This document shows, one piece after another, positions 52,496 through 61,932 of a DNA stretch of 64,000 nucleotides. A program made the position numbers and the translations under genes. The notes beneath the pieces were generated by a model, which saw only the letters and a program-made list of their open reading frames with translations, was not told where the DNA came from and did not search any database. The stretch is from Lacisediminimonas profundi. GTDB taxonomy: Bacteria > Pseudomonadota > Gammaproteobacteria > Burkholderiales > Burkholderiaceae_D. Within the stretch, counting starts at the first letter, position 1, and every line of letters starts with the position of its first letter. The stretch is taken from contig NZ_VTTH01000001.1 of NCBI RefSeq assembly GCF_008831265.1, positions 434,001-498,000 of the forward strand, given 5' to 3'.

Positions 52496-54481
52496 ATGTC
52501 CAGCGCGCAGCCACTTTTGTGGAGCCCTTCCAGCGAGCGAATCGAGCAAAGCCGCCTGACCGACTACCTGCGCTGGCTTGCGCGCGAGAAAGGACTGGAG
52601 TTCGACAGCTACGATGCCCTCTGGCACTGGTCAGTCACGCATCTGGAATCGTTCTGGGAATCGGTTTGGCAGTACTTCGACGTGCAGAGTTCCGCGCCGT
52701 GGACGAATGTGCTCGACACGCACAAGATGCCCGGCGCCAAGTGGTTCGAAGGCGCGCGCCTGAATTTTGCCGAGCAACTGTTCCGCTTTCACACCGGACA
52801 GGACGGCAGCCGCCCGGCCATCATTTCCCGTTCGGAGTTGCGCGGCACGCAGACCGTGTCGTGGGATGAGTTGCGCGGACAGGTCACGCGCGCCGCTGCC
52901 GGCCTGCGCGCGATGGGCGTCGGTCCCGGCGACCGTGTGGCCGCATTCATGCCGAATGTTCCCGAGGCGGCAGTCGCATTCTTTGCCTGCGCCAGCATCG
53001 GCGCGATCTGGTCCAGCTGCTCGCCCGACATGGGCACCGCCAGCGTGCTCGACCGTTTCCGACAGATCGATCCCAAGGTGCTGATTGCAGTCGACGGCTA
53101 CCGCTACGGCGGCCGCGACTTCGAACGGCTGCCGGTGGTGCAGGCGCTGCGCGCTGCGCTGCCCACGCTGCAGCACACCGTGCTGCTTCCCTATCTGGAC
53201 CCGCAGGCCGGCCTCGACGGCGCGCACAGCTGGGAGCAACTGTGCGCGCCGTCCGCGGATACAGCCAATCAAGCGATCCGCTTCGAACAGCTGCCGTTCG
53301 ACCATCCGCTGTGGGTACTGTATTCATCCGGCACCACCGGCATGCCCAAGCCCATCGTGCACGGCCACGGCGGCGCCTTGCTGGAGAGCCTGAAAGGGCA
53401 TGCCCTGCAACTGGACCTCGGCCCGCGCGACCGCTTCCTGTGGTTTTCCACGACCGGCTGGATCATGTGGAATTCGCAGGTCACCGGCTTGCTGGTCGGC
53501 GCCACCATTTGCATCTACGATGGCAACCCGGGCTACCCCGACCTTGGCACGCTGTGGAAGTTTGCCGAAGACGCGGAGATCACTTTCTTCGGTGCCGGCG
53601 CGGCCTATTTCGCCAACTGCCTGAAGGCAGGCATCCAGCCGGCCCGGCTGGCTGACTTGTCCCGCCTGCGTTCGGTCGGCTCCACCGGTTCCCCGCTGTC
53701 GGCCGAGTGCTACGACTGGATCTATCGCGAGGTCGGCCAGGACTTGCTGCTGGCTTGCATCAGCGGCGGAACCGACATTGCAGCAGCATTTGTCGGCGCC
53801 TGTCCCAACCTGCCGGTGTACTCCGGCGAGATGCAGTGCCGCTGCCTCGGTGTCGCGGTGCATGCACTGGACGAGCGCGGCGAGTCCGTGATCGATGCGG
53901 TCGGCGAGCTGGTAGTCACCGAGCCGATGCCATCAATGCCGCTGTACTTCTGGAACGACCCCGGCAACCAGCGCTATCTCGAAAGTTATTTCGACACCTA
54001 CCCCGGCCTGTGGCGGCATGGCGACTGGATCCGCATCACTGCGCGCGGCGGTGCGGTGATCTACGGCCGCTCCGACACCACCATCAACCGCCACGGCATA
54101 CGCATGGGCACCGCCGAGATCTATCGCGTCGTGGAAGAATTTTCCGAAGTGCTCGACAGCCTGGTGGTGGACCTGGAATACCTGGGCAAGCCCTCGTTCA
54201 TGCCGCTGTTCGTGGTCCTGCGCGATGGTGTGAAGATGGACCTGAACCTGGAGCAGGCGATCCGCGAGCGCATCCGCAGCCAGCTCTCCGCGCGCCACGT
54301 ACCCGACCAGATCGTCGTCGTACCCGAGATTCCGCGCACGCTGACAGGCAAGAAAATGGAGCTGCCGATCCGGAAGCTATTGCTCGGCATGCCCATCGAA
54401 GAAATCGCCAATCCGGACGCAATGAGCAATCCCGGCTGCCTGACTTGGTACCAGCACTATGCGGGGCGCCACACCGGCTAG
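52496..54481 (+). CDS. Acetoacetyl-CoA synthetase
   Basis: A 661-residue ANL enzyme. Key motifs are the P-loop YSSGTTGMPKPIVHGHGG (about 280-297), WRHGDWIRI and the C-terminal Lys motif TLTGKKMELPIRK; the FWESVWQYFDV motif near the N-terminus is typical of acetoacetyl-CoA and related acyl-CoA synthetases. It makes acetoacetyl-CoA from acetoacetate, ATP and CoA, and so supports ketone-body use or polyhydroxybutyrate turnover. The ATG at 52496 follows AGGAG by 8 bases; the upstream open frame is not coding. Symbol aacS or acsA is used in other genomes; I leave it open. Confidence 0.95.
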   Translation: MSSAQPLLWSPSSERIEQSRLTDYLRWLAREKGLEFDSYDALWHWSVTHLESFWESVWQYFDVQSSAPWTNVLDTHKMPGAKWFEGARLNFAEQLFRFHTGQDGSRPAIISRSELRGTQTVSWDELRGQVTRAAAGLRAMGVGPGDRVAAFMPNVPEAAVAFFACASIGAIWSSCSPDMGTASVLDRFRQIDPKVLIAVDGYRYGGRDFERLPVVQALRAALPTLQHTVLLPYLDPQAGLDGAHSWEQLCAPSADTANQAIRFEQLPFDHPLWVLYSSGTTGMPKPIVHGHGGALLESLKGHALQLDLGPRDRFLWFSTTGWIMWNSQVTGLLVGATICIYDGNPGYPDLGTLWKFAEDAEITFFGAGAAYFANCLKAGIQPARLADLSRLRSVGSTGSPLSAECYDWIYREVGQDLLLACISGGTDIAAAFVGACPNLPVYSGEMQCRCLGVAVHALDERGESVIDAVGELVVTEPMPSMPLYFWNDPGNQRYLESYFDTYPGLWRHGDWIRITARGGAVIYGRSDTTINRHGIRMGTAEIYRVVEEFSEVLDSLVVDLEYLGKPSFMPLFVVLRDGVKMDLNLEQAIRERIRSQLSARHVPDQIVVVPEIPRTLTGKKMELPIRKLLLGMPIEEIANPDAMSNPGCLTWYQHYAGRHTG

Positions 54482-54504
54482 GTTTTTGCGTCGAGGGCTC
54501 CGGA

Positions 54505-55305
54505 TCAGGCTCCGGCGATCCAGCCTTCGAGCGGATCGCAGGCTGGCGTCCCGAAATTCTGTCCGCGCCGCTGCCAGCTCCATGCGGCAGCGAGCAGGCA
54601 CAACACTGCGTCCAGCAAGTCTGCGCCGGGATCGTCCACCAGCGCCGACCGATGTGCCCCCACATCCAGCTTGACGGCCAGCGGATAGGCGCCGTCGGTC
54701 ACGGCATCCAGGATCAGCATACGGGCGCGGCGCCGCTCTTCGCTCTGCTTGCGCGGATCGTCGTTCTTGTACGACTGCCGTGTGATCGAGCGCGCCACCA
54801 GTCCGGGATAGCCTTCCAGCGCGATCCGCTGCGGGTCGCCGGCATGCAAGCCGTGCACGGAGACGCCTGCCTCGAGCAGCCGCGGCGCGCCGGCATGCAG
54901 CATGTAAGCCACCGGCGGGTTGACCCATTTCATCGGGGAAGAAGATCCGGCCGGCAGGTCGGTCGCCCTGTGGGCGAACTTGTTGCCGGGCTCACGGCTG
55001 TCGCAGAATGCCTTGAACAAGGTCCGCAATTCCTGCCGGGTGTGGCTGCGCAGGTGGCGGATCAGCGCCGGCCACTCGAGCGGCCAGCCAAGGTGGACGA
55101 CCAGTTCGCGCGGCAGTGAAAACGGAAAATCGAAAGCGCCCAGCCACGGCCCGGGCCGTTGCAGCCAGCTTTCGAAAGAAGGGAAATCATGCAGCGAGAT
55201 CAGCTGGTCCAGCACCAACAGCTCGCCTTCCAGGTGGCCGCCGGCGATGGTGATCGCCTTGCGGCGCGAGGGCGCAGAGGTAAAGTCGATGCCGTAGAGC
55301 TGCAT
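54505..55305 (-). CDS. DUF429-family predicted nuclease
   Basis: A 266-residue protein starting MQLYGIDFTSAPS, the typical DUF429 opening in which an acidic residue begins an RNase H-like fold. Other conserved phrases are FDFPFSLPRE and the C-terminal DLLDAVLCLLAAAW, where acidic residues complete a putative active site. No function has been shown for the family to my knowledge. It is convergent with the acetoacetyl-CoA synthetase gene and 124 bases before minE on the same strand; the gap shows nothing notable. Confidence 0.8.
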   Translation of the reverse strand: MQLYGIDFTSAPSRRKAITIAGGHLEGELLVLDQLISLHDFPSFESWLQRPGPWLGAFDFPFSLPRELVVHLGWPLEWPALIRHLRSHTRQELRTLFKAFCDSREPGNKFAHRATDLPAGSSSPMKWVNPPVAYMLHAGAPRLLEAGVSVHGLHAGDPQRIALEGYPGLVARSITRQSYKNDDPRKQSEERRRARMLILDAVTDGAYPLAVKLDVGAHRSALVDDPGADLLDAVLCLLAAAWSWQRRGQNFGTPACDPLEGWIAGA

Positions 55306-55429
55306 GGCGCAGGATCAGCCCCCGGCAGCGGCGCGGTCCGCCGGCCCGGCGGGGAGGGTGGCCAAGGGAAACAGGGTGGCCAGGGCGCAGCGGCCAGCCT
55401 GCCGGCCACCCCTGGCCAGGACCCGGACT

Positions 55430-55699
55430 TCAGGCCCGGATCTGTGTGGCCACATCCGGCAGCACCACGTTCACATCGAGCACTTCCAGGTTGCCCTGGC
55501 GGTCGAGCGAAATCTTGATGTCGTCCGGATTCACCCGCGTGTACTTCGAAATGACTTCGATCAGCTCCTTGTGCAGCGCCGGCAGGAAATCCGGTCCGCC
55601 CTGGCTGCCGCGCTCGCGCGCAATGATGATCTGCAGCCGTTCCTTGGCGGTGACGGCCGATTTTGGCTTGCTGTTGAACAGGAATGAAAGCAGGGCCAT
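55430..55699 (-). CDS. minE: Cell division topological factor MinE
   Basis: An 89-residue protein with the MinD-stimulating N-terminal helix (LSFLFNSKPKSA, AKERLQIIIARER) and a C-terminal topological specificity domain (HKELIEVISKYT, VNPDDIKISL). It drives MinD off the membrane to place the division site at midcell. Its ATG overlaps the minD stop by one base (TGATG), so coupling is certain. Last gene of minCDE. Confidence 0.96.
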   Translation of the reverse strand: MALLSFLFNSKPKSAVTAKERLQIIIARERGSQGGPDFLPALHKELIEVISKYTRVNPDDIKISLDRQGNLEVLDVNVVLPDVATQIRA

Positions 55700-56514
55700 C
55701 ACTTGCCTCCGAAAATGCGCTGGAACAGGCCAGGCTTCTGGTATTCGGTGAATCGTAGCGGCTTGTCCTCGCCGAGGAAGCGCGCGACCACGTCCTTGTA
55801 CGCTTCGGCAACGTCGCTGCCTTCAAGGTGGATTGCCGGCTGTCCGGAGTTGGATGCATGCAGCACATTTTCCGATTCGGGGATGATGCCGATCAGCGGA
55901 ATGCGCAGGATTTCCTGGACGTCGGTATAGGACAGCATCTCGCCGGCTTCCACGCGCTTGGGCACGTAACGGGTCAGCAGCAGGTGTTCCTTGACCGGCT
56001 CCGCGCCGTTCAGCGCGCGCCGTGACTTGGCCTGGATGATGCCGAGGATGCGGTCCGAGTCGCGCACCGAAGACACTTCCGGATTGGTGACCACGATCGC
56101 TTCGTCGGCGAAGGTCAGCGCCATCACCGCGCCATGCTCGATGCCGGCCGGCGAGTCGCAGATGATGAACTCGAAATCCATCGCAGCCAGGTCGGTCAGC
56201 ACCCGCTCCACGCCTTCTTCCGACAGCGCGTCCTTGTCGCGCGTCTGCGAGGCCGGCAGCACGAACAGGTTCTCGCAATGCTTGTCCTTGATCAGCGCCT
56301 GGTTCAGCGTGGCTTCCTTGTTGACCACGTTGATCAGGTCATACACGACGCGCCGCTCGCAACCCATGATCAGGTCGAGATTGCGCAGACCGACGTCGAA
56401 ATCGATCACGACGGTCTTGTGGCCGCGCAGTGCCAGGCCCGATGCGAAGCTGGCGCTGGACGTGGTCTTGCCGACGCCCCCCTTGCCCGATGTTACGACG
56501 ATGATTTTTGCCAC
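55699..56514 (-). CDS. minD: Septum site-determining ATPase MinD
   Basis: A 271-residue deviant-Walker ATPase. The P-loop is SGKGGVGKTT (residues 9-18), the switch motif FDVGLRNLD, and the amphipathic membrane helix at the C-terminus ends in LFQRIFGGK. It binds the membrane with ATP and recruits MinC. The GTG start at 56514 is chosen because AGGAGG lies at the right distance and because family proteins begin MAKIIVVTSG. Between minC and minE in one operon. Confidence 0.97.
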   Translation of the reverse strand: MAKIIVVTSGKGGVGKTTSSASFASGLALRGHKTVVIDFDVGLRNLDLIMGCERRVVYDLINVVNKEATLNQALIKDKHCENLFVLPASQTRDKDALSEEGVERVLTDLAAMDFEFIICDSPAGIEHGAVMALTFADEAIVVTNPEVSSVRDSDRILGIIQAKSRRALNGAEPVKEHLLLTRYVPKRVEAGEMLSYTDVQEILRIPLIGIIPESENVLHASNSGQPAIHLEGSDVAEAYKDVVARFLGEDKPLRFTEYQKPGLFQRIFGGK

Positions 56515-56566
56515 AACGACACTCCTCCTGCTGGGATAACGGTGATGTTGATATTGATGTTCATGT

Positions 56567-57355
56567 TCATGTGCTGCGTTCGCTGCTGATCGGCCGCATT
56601 TCCAGGCGGTCGCCTTCCAGCCGTACTTCGGCCGGCTTACGCGCCATTTCTTTCTGCTGGCCGTCCTCGAAGGTGCGGTAAATGCCGGCGATCGAAACCA
56701 GTTCCGCTTCCATCGATAGTGCGAAGATGCGGGCGCCGGCATTGCCGCTGGCACCCGCCAGCGCCCGACCGCGCAAGGGCGCGTAGACGTGAATGCTGCC
56801 ATCGGCGATCAGTTCGGCGCCGGCATTGACGGCGGCGGTGACCACCAGGTCGGCATCGCGCGCATAGATACGCTGGCCGCCACGCACCGGCGTGTCGACG
56901 ATCATGCAGGCCGGCCGGGATGGAGCAGGGGAGGACGCAGCGGCGGAAGCAGGAACCGAAGCAAAAGCGGGAGCGGGCCGGGCCGGCGCCGGTGCTGTTT
57001 GCGCCGGTTCCGCATCCGGTACTGGCGTACGGCTACCGACTTCGTCCAGCGACAGGCCAAGCTGATGCAGGGCCGGTTGCAGCGCAGACGGTGCATGGCG
57101 CACGGCCACCGGGTTCAGGTTCCAGCGACGAAGCAGCGCCAGCAAGCCGGCCCAGTCGATCGAAGCGATGCCGGCTTCATCCAGCGCCAGCTCGATGACC
57201 GCCAGTTCATGGTCGAAATAGTCCTGCTGGCCGCCCGTGAGCTGCGCCAACTGCTGGTCGGCCTGCCCCAGGTCTGCGGTGTGCAGGATGATGGTCACCG
57301 CGACAACCGTCGCGATCTTTGCTTCCAGCGCTTTGCCGGCTTGTTTCTTGGACAT
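56567..57355 (-). CDS. minC: Septum site-determining protein MinC
   Basis: A 262-residue inhibitor of FtsZ polymerisation. The N-terminal domain (about 1-110) is joined by an Ala/Pro-rich linker (about 115-155) to the C-terminal beta-helix domain (about 158-262) with [32 protein letters not shown] and [16 protein letters not shown]. The start MSKKQAGK at 57355 fits; the upstream part of the frame is not coding. First gene of minCDE, 52 bases before minD. The linker is longer and more Ala/Pro-rich than in E. coli MinC. Confidence 0.96.
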   Translation of the reverse strand: MSKKQAGKALEAKIATVVAVTIILHTADLGQADQQLAQLTGGQQDYFDHELAVIELALDEAGIASIDWAGLLALLRRWNLNPVAVRHAPSALQPALHQLGLSLDEVGSRTPVPDAEPAQTAPAPARPAPAFASVPASAAASSPAPSRPACMIVDTPVRGGQRIYARDADLVVTAAVNAGAELIADGSIHVYAPLRGRALAGASGNAGARIFALSMEAELVSIAGIYRTFEDGQQKEMARKPAEVRLEGDRLEMRPISSERST

Positions 57356-57585
57356 TAGATACGAAGTGCGTGGACCAGCATGTGCCGGCCGGCGGCCGGC
57401 GACGAATGACGCTGGATTATACCTGCCGGCAATAGTCCGGGGGCGGGTTTGGTGACGGCAGGCGATCGCTCCGGAAGTTTGGAAAAAGTGGCTCCTTTCC
57501 TGAATGGAACTGTTTCGCCAGTGCCGGCACAGAGTCGCCACTGCCATGCAGTCACGAAACTCATTCAACTTCCAAGGGAATGCCG

Positions 57586-57927
57586 ATGACAAGCACGACA
57601 CTTTCAAGTACCCGGACCATGCCGCTCACCACGGCCACAACCACCACGACAACCACCACAACGGCCAGCCCGTACCGTCCAGTCGGCACATCGACTACCG
57701 CAAGCACCACTACCGCAAGCACCAATCCACAAGCGCCCAGCACCTCGGGTGCTGGCCCCGCCACGCCGACGGTCACGCCCCGGGGTCAGGTCTTGACTCT
57801 TACTGCACAAATGTCCGGTAAGTTACAAGCCAGGACCTGCCCGCCATCCCAAGGATTGAGCGAGATCCTGAGCGAAAGCCGCCGAACAATGCGGCGGCTT
57901 TCGAACACAAGCCAAGGCCAGTTTTAA
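57586..57927 (+). CDS. Possible small Thr-rich protein, 3' part overlapped by a REP-like unit
   Basis: A frame of 113 codons starting six bases after AAGGGA. The first 60 residues are mostly Thr, Ser, Pro and Ala, and the rest falls in the REP-like repeat (57782) and a hairpin, so the original end may be lost. The 696 bases between minC and the next gene (57356-58050) hold only this frame, the repeat and the hairpin. Coding status is doubtful; it may equally be a decayed gene or a chance frame in Thr-coding low-complexity DNA. Confidence 0.25.
   Translation: MTSTTLSSTRTMPLTTATTTTTTTTTASPYRPVGTSTTASTTTASTNPQAPSTSGAGPATPTVTPRGQVLTLTAQMSGKLQARTCPPSQGLSEILSESRRTMRRLSNTSQGQF
57782..57842. repeat. 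REP-like unit, copy 2 (degenerate)
   Basis: GGGGTCAGGTCTTG at 57782-57795, identical to the first arm at 23151, is followed by the shared phrase TTACTGCACAA and a degenerate second arm (about 57826-57842). The copy is less symmetric than the one at 23151 and so probably older or truncated. Confidence 0.55.
57873..57903. terminator. Strong 12-bp hairpin
   Basis: A perfect stem (57873-57884 with 57892-57903, CGAAAGCCGCCG) around a 7-base loop. The AAA/TTT edges in the stem recall terminators, but no T-run follows. It lies just after the REP-like unit and may end transcription coming from either side. Confidence 0.5.
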
Positions 57928-58050
57928 CACTTGCATGCCGAAGGAACCGGGAATCTGTTTCGGATACCCAGCGTAAAGGCGGGAAGCAGCTTGCATGCAG
58001 CGTTGCAGGCAAGGCAGACCGGATCCCATTGCGAATAAAAGGAGCACGGC

Positions 58051-59484
58051 ATGGCGCAAGTAAGGTCGAAGAAATATGAGTCGGCATCGAGAACTGATAC
58101 ACCACAAAAAAAGCGGGCGGTAGCGAGCCGGGAAGACAAGGCTCCACCCAAGGCGCCGGCACTCGGTGCGCCAGCACGCCAGAATCTCAAGGACAGGTAT
58201 CACGCTCTGCTAGAACAACAGCGCGACGAGCAGGGCTGGAAGAAGTGGCTAAAGGCACACGGCGATGACGATAGCTGGCTCCAGGGACACGAAAATTTCG
58301 TCAGGGAGTATGCGGGTCGCTATTCCAGCATCGGCAAGCTCGGGGTGCAGCAGATGCGGGAAAGCCTCAAGGGAGTGAACGACAAGGGCGAGAAGTCGAA
58401 CTGGACGCCGGACCGCATCGCCTTGTTCGCCGATGCGGTGATCGCGCGAAGGACTATCTTCGACACGGCCGGCTCATTCGAGGCATTGCGCAAGCTGAAA
58501 TCCATCCTCGCCAAGGGAGAGGGGCGCTCCACGGGAGCCTTGCTCGACAAGCTGGGTGATTACGCGCGAGCCGATGACAATGCCGCCAACCTGCGGCAGG
58601 CCGCGTTTGATATCGGTGGTGAAGATGTCCTGTTTTCGAGGCTGCTGCACTTTGCGAGCACTCTTGATGCTGAAGAGATGAACCGCGCCGACAACATCAA
58701 GGAACTGAAAAAGCTGTTGCGGGAAATGGAATCCCGCAAGGGTTCGACCAAGGGCGCAGGTGGCAGCAAGAGGTCATCGGCGCCGGTGTTCAACACCCGC
58801 GATCTATCTCGCTTGTACGCTTCGATGGAACAAGGCACGGGACATGTCTTGGGCGCTGCAGCAGCGCTTTCCCTGGCGGTGCAAGACAGGAGCAGCATGA
58901 GCAGTTCAACCGCAACCACTCCGCGCAAGCCGGCCGATGCGCCGTCTCAGGCCGATACGGCTTCCAACAGCGATGCGGCCATTTCCGAAAGCGACAAGGG
59001 CAAGGGTGGCACGCCACCGGGCAACACCCCGCGGCGGCCGCTCCAGCGCGGAAGCACACGTAGCCGCACGCAGGAGGTGACCACGCCTGCCGGTGGCGAT
59101 AGCGGACTCCCGCAGGTCAAGGTGGCCAGGCAGTGGCCCACCCAGGATGTGCTCAAGGCCCACATCGGTAAAGTTACATCGGATGCCAACGGCTATTTCA
59201 CCGGGCTGAGCCGGCAGGAAAGCGCGGTCCTGACGCGCGTCAGCGAGAGTCTGCTGGACCGGAACCATGCGTTTGCAATACCCCAGTTCGTGCCCTTCGC
59301 CTCCATCGACCAGCAGGCCGAGCGCAGCCTGCGTTCGGCCCTGGAAAAAATGAAATCCGTCGGTGAATGGCCAGACAAGGAGCTTGGCGATCAGGTTCGC
59401 AGCTTCCTCGCTGAAGTACTGGACGAACTGACCCGCCGCAGGGAGGCGTCAGCCAGGCTTGCCGACAAGCGGACCGGGGACTGA
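58051..59484 (+). CDS. Unrecognised hydrophilic protein, 477 residues
   Basis: The start follows AGGAG by 6 bases. No signal peptide, membrane helix or known domain was recognised. Residues 1-45 are basic and Ala/Pro/Lys-rich; 50-235 are helical with DDSWLQGHENFVREYAGRY and many charged residues; 250-365 are low-complexity (Ser/Thr/Pro/Arg, no Cys); 365-477 form a second helical part with WPTQDVLKAHIGKV and ALEKMKSVGEWPDKEL. A disordered, basic N-terminus and helical domains are compatible with a secreted effector or a DNA-associated protein, but nothing proves either. Flanked by a hairpin and REP-like unit upstream and by a convergent acyl-CoA dehydrogenase operon downstream, and codon choice looks more relaxed than in its neighbours, so it may be acquired. 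Confidence 0.72.
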   Translation: MAQVRSKKYESASRTDTPQKKRAVASREDKAPPKAPALGAPARQNLKDRYHALLEQQRDEQGWKKWLKAHGDDDSWLQGHENFVREYAGRYSSIGKLGVQQMRESLKGVNDKGEKSNWTPDRIALFADAVIARRTIFDTAGSFEALRKLKSILAKGEGRSTGALLDKLGDYARADDNAANLRQAAFDIGGEDVLFSRLLHFASTLDAEEMNRADNIKELKKLLREMESRKGSTKGAGGSKRSSAPVFNTRDLSRLYASMEQGTGHVLGAAAALSLAVQDRSSMSSSTATTPRKPADAPSQADTASNSDAAISESDKGKGGTPPGNTPRRPLQRGSTRSRTQEVTTPAGGDSGLPQVKVARQWPTQDVLKAHIGKVTSDANGYFTGLSRQESAVLTRVSESLLDRNHAFAIPQFVPFASIDQQAERSLRSALEKMKSVGEWPDKELGDQVRSFLAEVLDELTRRREASARLADKRTGD

Positions 59485-59539
59485 CGGCGGAAATGGAGGA
59501 TGGGCACCCGGCTCGCAAACAGCCGGCGTGCCCCCTTCA

Positions 59540-60676
59540 TCAGAGCGCAGCCGCCACCCGCTCCAGATGGGTGTCGGTCGACCCGAACTGCAGTTCGATC
59601 GCCATCAGCCGCTTGAAGTAATGGCTGACGTCGAGTTCGTCCGTCACCCCCATGCCGCCATGCAGTTGCACCGCCTGCTGGCCGGCAAACCGGCAGGCCT
59701 GCCCGATCACCACTTTCGCGCTCGACAGGGCATGGCGGCGCAGGTTCAGATCGGCATCGGTGCAGCGCACGGCTGCCAGGTAACTCATTGAACGCGCCTG
59801 CTCGATATGCAGCACCATGTCCGCCATCTTGTGCTGCAGGGCCTGGAAGCGCGCGATCGGCTGGCCGAACTGCTTGCGGGTGCGGCCGTATTCAACCGTC
59901 GCTGCCAGGATCTTGTCGAGCGCGCCGATGGCTTCGGCGCTGACCGCCATCAAGCCCCAATCCAGCGTCTCGCCCAGCGCTGATTCGGCATCGGCATCGC
60001 CACTGCCACCGCCACCGATGCGTGCATCGGCATCCACCGCGACCTGCTCCAGCCATACCTCGCTGGCGCTGCTGCCATCCACCGTTCGGTAGGGCAGCTG
60101 GCGCAAGCCGGCGGCGTCCGACGGCACGGCGAAAACGCCAAGCGTGCCGCTTCCTTCAAGCCGCGCGCTGACCAGCAGCACATCCGCATTCGCGGCATGC
60201 GACACCACGCTCTTGTGGCCCGACAGCACGTAGCCGCTGCCATTTTTGGTGGCGCTGGTCTTCACAGCTTGCCAGTCGAAGCGCGTCGACGGCTCGTCAT
60301 GTGCCAGCACGGCAATTTTTTCGCCGGCTGCCATGCCGGGCAACAGCGCGGCTTGTTGTTCCCGGGTGGCCAGCGTCGCCAGCAGGTGCGTCGCCAGCAC
60401 GGCGCTCGCCAGGTAAGGTTCCAGCACCAGCCCTTCGCCCATTGCCTGCATCGCCAGCATGGTGTCGAGCGCGTTGCCACCCATGCCGCCATGCTGCTCC
60501 GGCACGTTCAGCGCCAGCAGGCCGATGTCGGCCAGTCCCTGCCAGATTTCCGGGTCATGCCCGTGTGGCGTGTCGCGCAGGATCTTGCGCCGCGCTTCAA
60601 AACCATAATCCTTCTGGATGAAGCGGCGGCTGGTTTCGAGCAGCATCTGCTGCTCTTCAGTGAAAGTGAAATCCAT
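59540..60676 (-). CDS. Acyl-CoA dehydrogenase, small (PimD-like) subunit
   Basis: A 378-residue flavoprotein-fold protein starting MDFTFTEEQQML. The acyl-CoA dehydrogenase fold is intact, but the C-terminal base position has FGST in place of YEGT, so it probably depends on its partner for catalysis. It resembles the small subunit of pimeloyl-CoA dehydrogenase (PimD). A Gly/Ala/Asp-rich loop lies near residues 223-235. GGGAG precedes the start. The large subunit gene is 10 bases upstream in the same direction. Third of four genes in the cluster 59540-64000. Confidence 0.92.
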   Translation of the reverse strand: MDFTFTEEQQMLLETSRRFIQKDYGFEARRKILRDTPHGHDPEIWQGLADIGLLALNVPEQHGGMGGNALDTMLAMQAMGEGLVLEPYLASAVLATHLLATLATREQQAALLPGMAAGEKIAVLAHDEPSTRFDWQAVKTSATKNGSGYVLSGHKSVVSHAANADVLLVSARLEGSGTLGVFAVPSDAAGLRQLPYRTVDGSSASEVWLEQVAVDADARIGGGGSGDADAESALGETLDWGLMAVSAEAIGALDKILAATVEYGRTRKQFGQPIARFQALQHKMADMVLHIEQARSMSYLAAVRCTDADLNLRRHALSSAKVVIGQACRFAGQQAVQLHGGMGVTDELDVSHYFKRLMAIELQFGSTDTHLERVAAAL

Positions 60677-60686
60677 CGCGTGCTCC

Positions 60687-61895
60687 CTATATTCCGAGGA
60701 TCATCTGGGCGATGATGTTTTTCTGGATCTCGTTCGATCCGCCGTAGATCGAAACCTTGCGCATGTTCAGGTATTGCGCGGACAGCGACGCGGCATAAGC
60801 CGGTCCGACAGACTCGCCCTGATAGCCGGCTTCCATTGCCTCGCGCCGCAGCGGCAGCGCATAGCTTCCCACCGCCTGCACCAGCGTCTCGGTGATAGCT
60901 TGCTGGATTTCGGTGCCCTTGATCTTCAGGATCGACGCCTCCGGTCCCGGCGAGCGCTTCTGCGCCTCTGCCGACAGCACACGCAGGTTGGTGATTTCAA
61001 GCGCAGCCAGGTCGACTTCGATCTGCGCCACGCGGGCGGCAAACAGCGGGTCTTTCAATAGCGGACGGCCGTTCTTGGTCTCGCTGGCTGCAATGCGCTT
61101 CAGGCGTCCCAGTTCGCGCTTGCCGGCGCCGATGCCGGCAATATTGGTGCGCTCGTGGCCGAGCAGGAACTTGGCATAGGTCCAGCCCTTGTTTTCTTCG
61201 CCGACGATGTTTTCCGCCGGCACGCGCACGTTCTCGAACCAGACTTCGTTGACCTCGTGCGCGCCATCCATCGTGATGATCGGCCGCACGGTAATGCCGG
61301 GCGTTTTCATGTCGATCAGCAGGAACGATATGCCGGCCTGCGGCTTGACCTCGGTGTCGGTGCGCACCAGGCAGAAGATCCAGTCCGCGTACTGGCCCAG
61401 CGTGGTCCAGGTCTTCTGGCCGTTGACAATGTAATGGTCGCCATCGCTGCTCTTGACGAATTCTGCCCGCGTCTTCAGCGAGGCCAGGTCGGAGCCGGCG
61501 CCTGGCTCCGAATAACCCTGGCACCACCAGTCTTCCATCGCCAGGATGCGCGGCAGGAAGCGCTGTTGCTGCGCCGGCGAGCCGAAGGCCATGATCACCG
61601 GCGCGACCATCTTCAGGCCGAACGGCACCATGCGCGGCGCGCCGGCGGCGGCTGATTCTTCCTCGAAGATATATTGCTGCACGGCGTTCCAGCCGGTCCC
61701 GCCGAATTGGGCCGGCCATGAGGAACCGCCCCAGCCGCGCGCATGCAGGATGCGCTGCCAGCGCACGTAGTCGTCGCGTGTGATGATCAGCCCGTCATGC
61801 ACCTTGCGGCTGATGTCTTCCGGTAGCGAAGCGGCGAGGAACTCGCGCACTTCGCGCCGGAACGCGTTTTCTTCAGCGGTGAAATTGAGATCCAT
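60687..61895 (-). CDS. Acyl-CoA dehydrogenase, large (PimC-like) subunit
   Basis: A 402-residue FAD enzyme starting MDLNFTAEENAF. FAD/substrate motifs include GYSEPGAGSDLASL (about 127-140). The C-terminal base position reads YGGS, whereas E248 in GHERTN is placed like the Glu of isovaleryl-CoA dehydrogenase, so E248 is the probable catalytic base. This is typical of large subunits of heteromeric dehydrogenases (PimC, FadE28 types). Acts with the small subunit encoded next. Likely substrates are medium or dicarboxylic acyl-CoAs. Confidence 0.92.
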   Translation of the reverse strand: MDLNFTAEENAFRREVREFLAASLPEDISRKVHDGLIITRDDYVRWQRILHARGWGGSSWPAQFGGTGWNAVQQYIFEEESAAAGAPRMVPFGLKMVAPVIMAFGSPAQQQRFLPRILAMEDWWCQGYSEPGAGSDLASLKTRAEFVKSSDGDHYIVNGQKTWTTLGQYADWIFCLVRTDTEVKPQAGISFLLIDMKTPGITVRPIITMDGAHEVNEVWFENVRVPAENIVGEENKGWTYAKFLLGHERTNIAGIGAGKRELGRLKRIAASETKNGRPLLKDPLFAARVAQIEVDLAALEITNLRVLSAEAQKRSPGPEASILKIKGTEIQQAITETLVQAVGSYALPLRREAMEAGYQGESVGPAYAASLSAQYLNMRKVSIYGGSNEIQKNIIAQMILGI

Positions 61896-61932
61896 GATTG
61901 CCCGTTATTTCGTGCTTTAGCTTGCTTTACCG

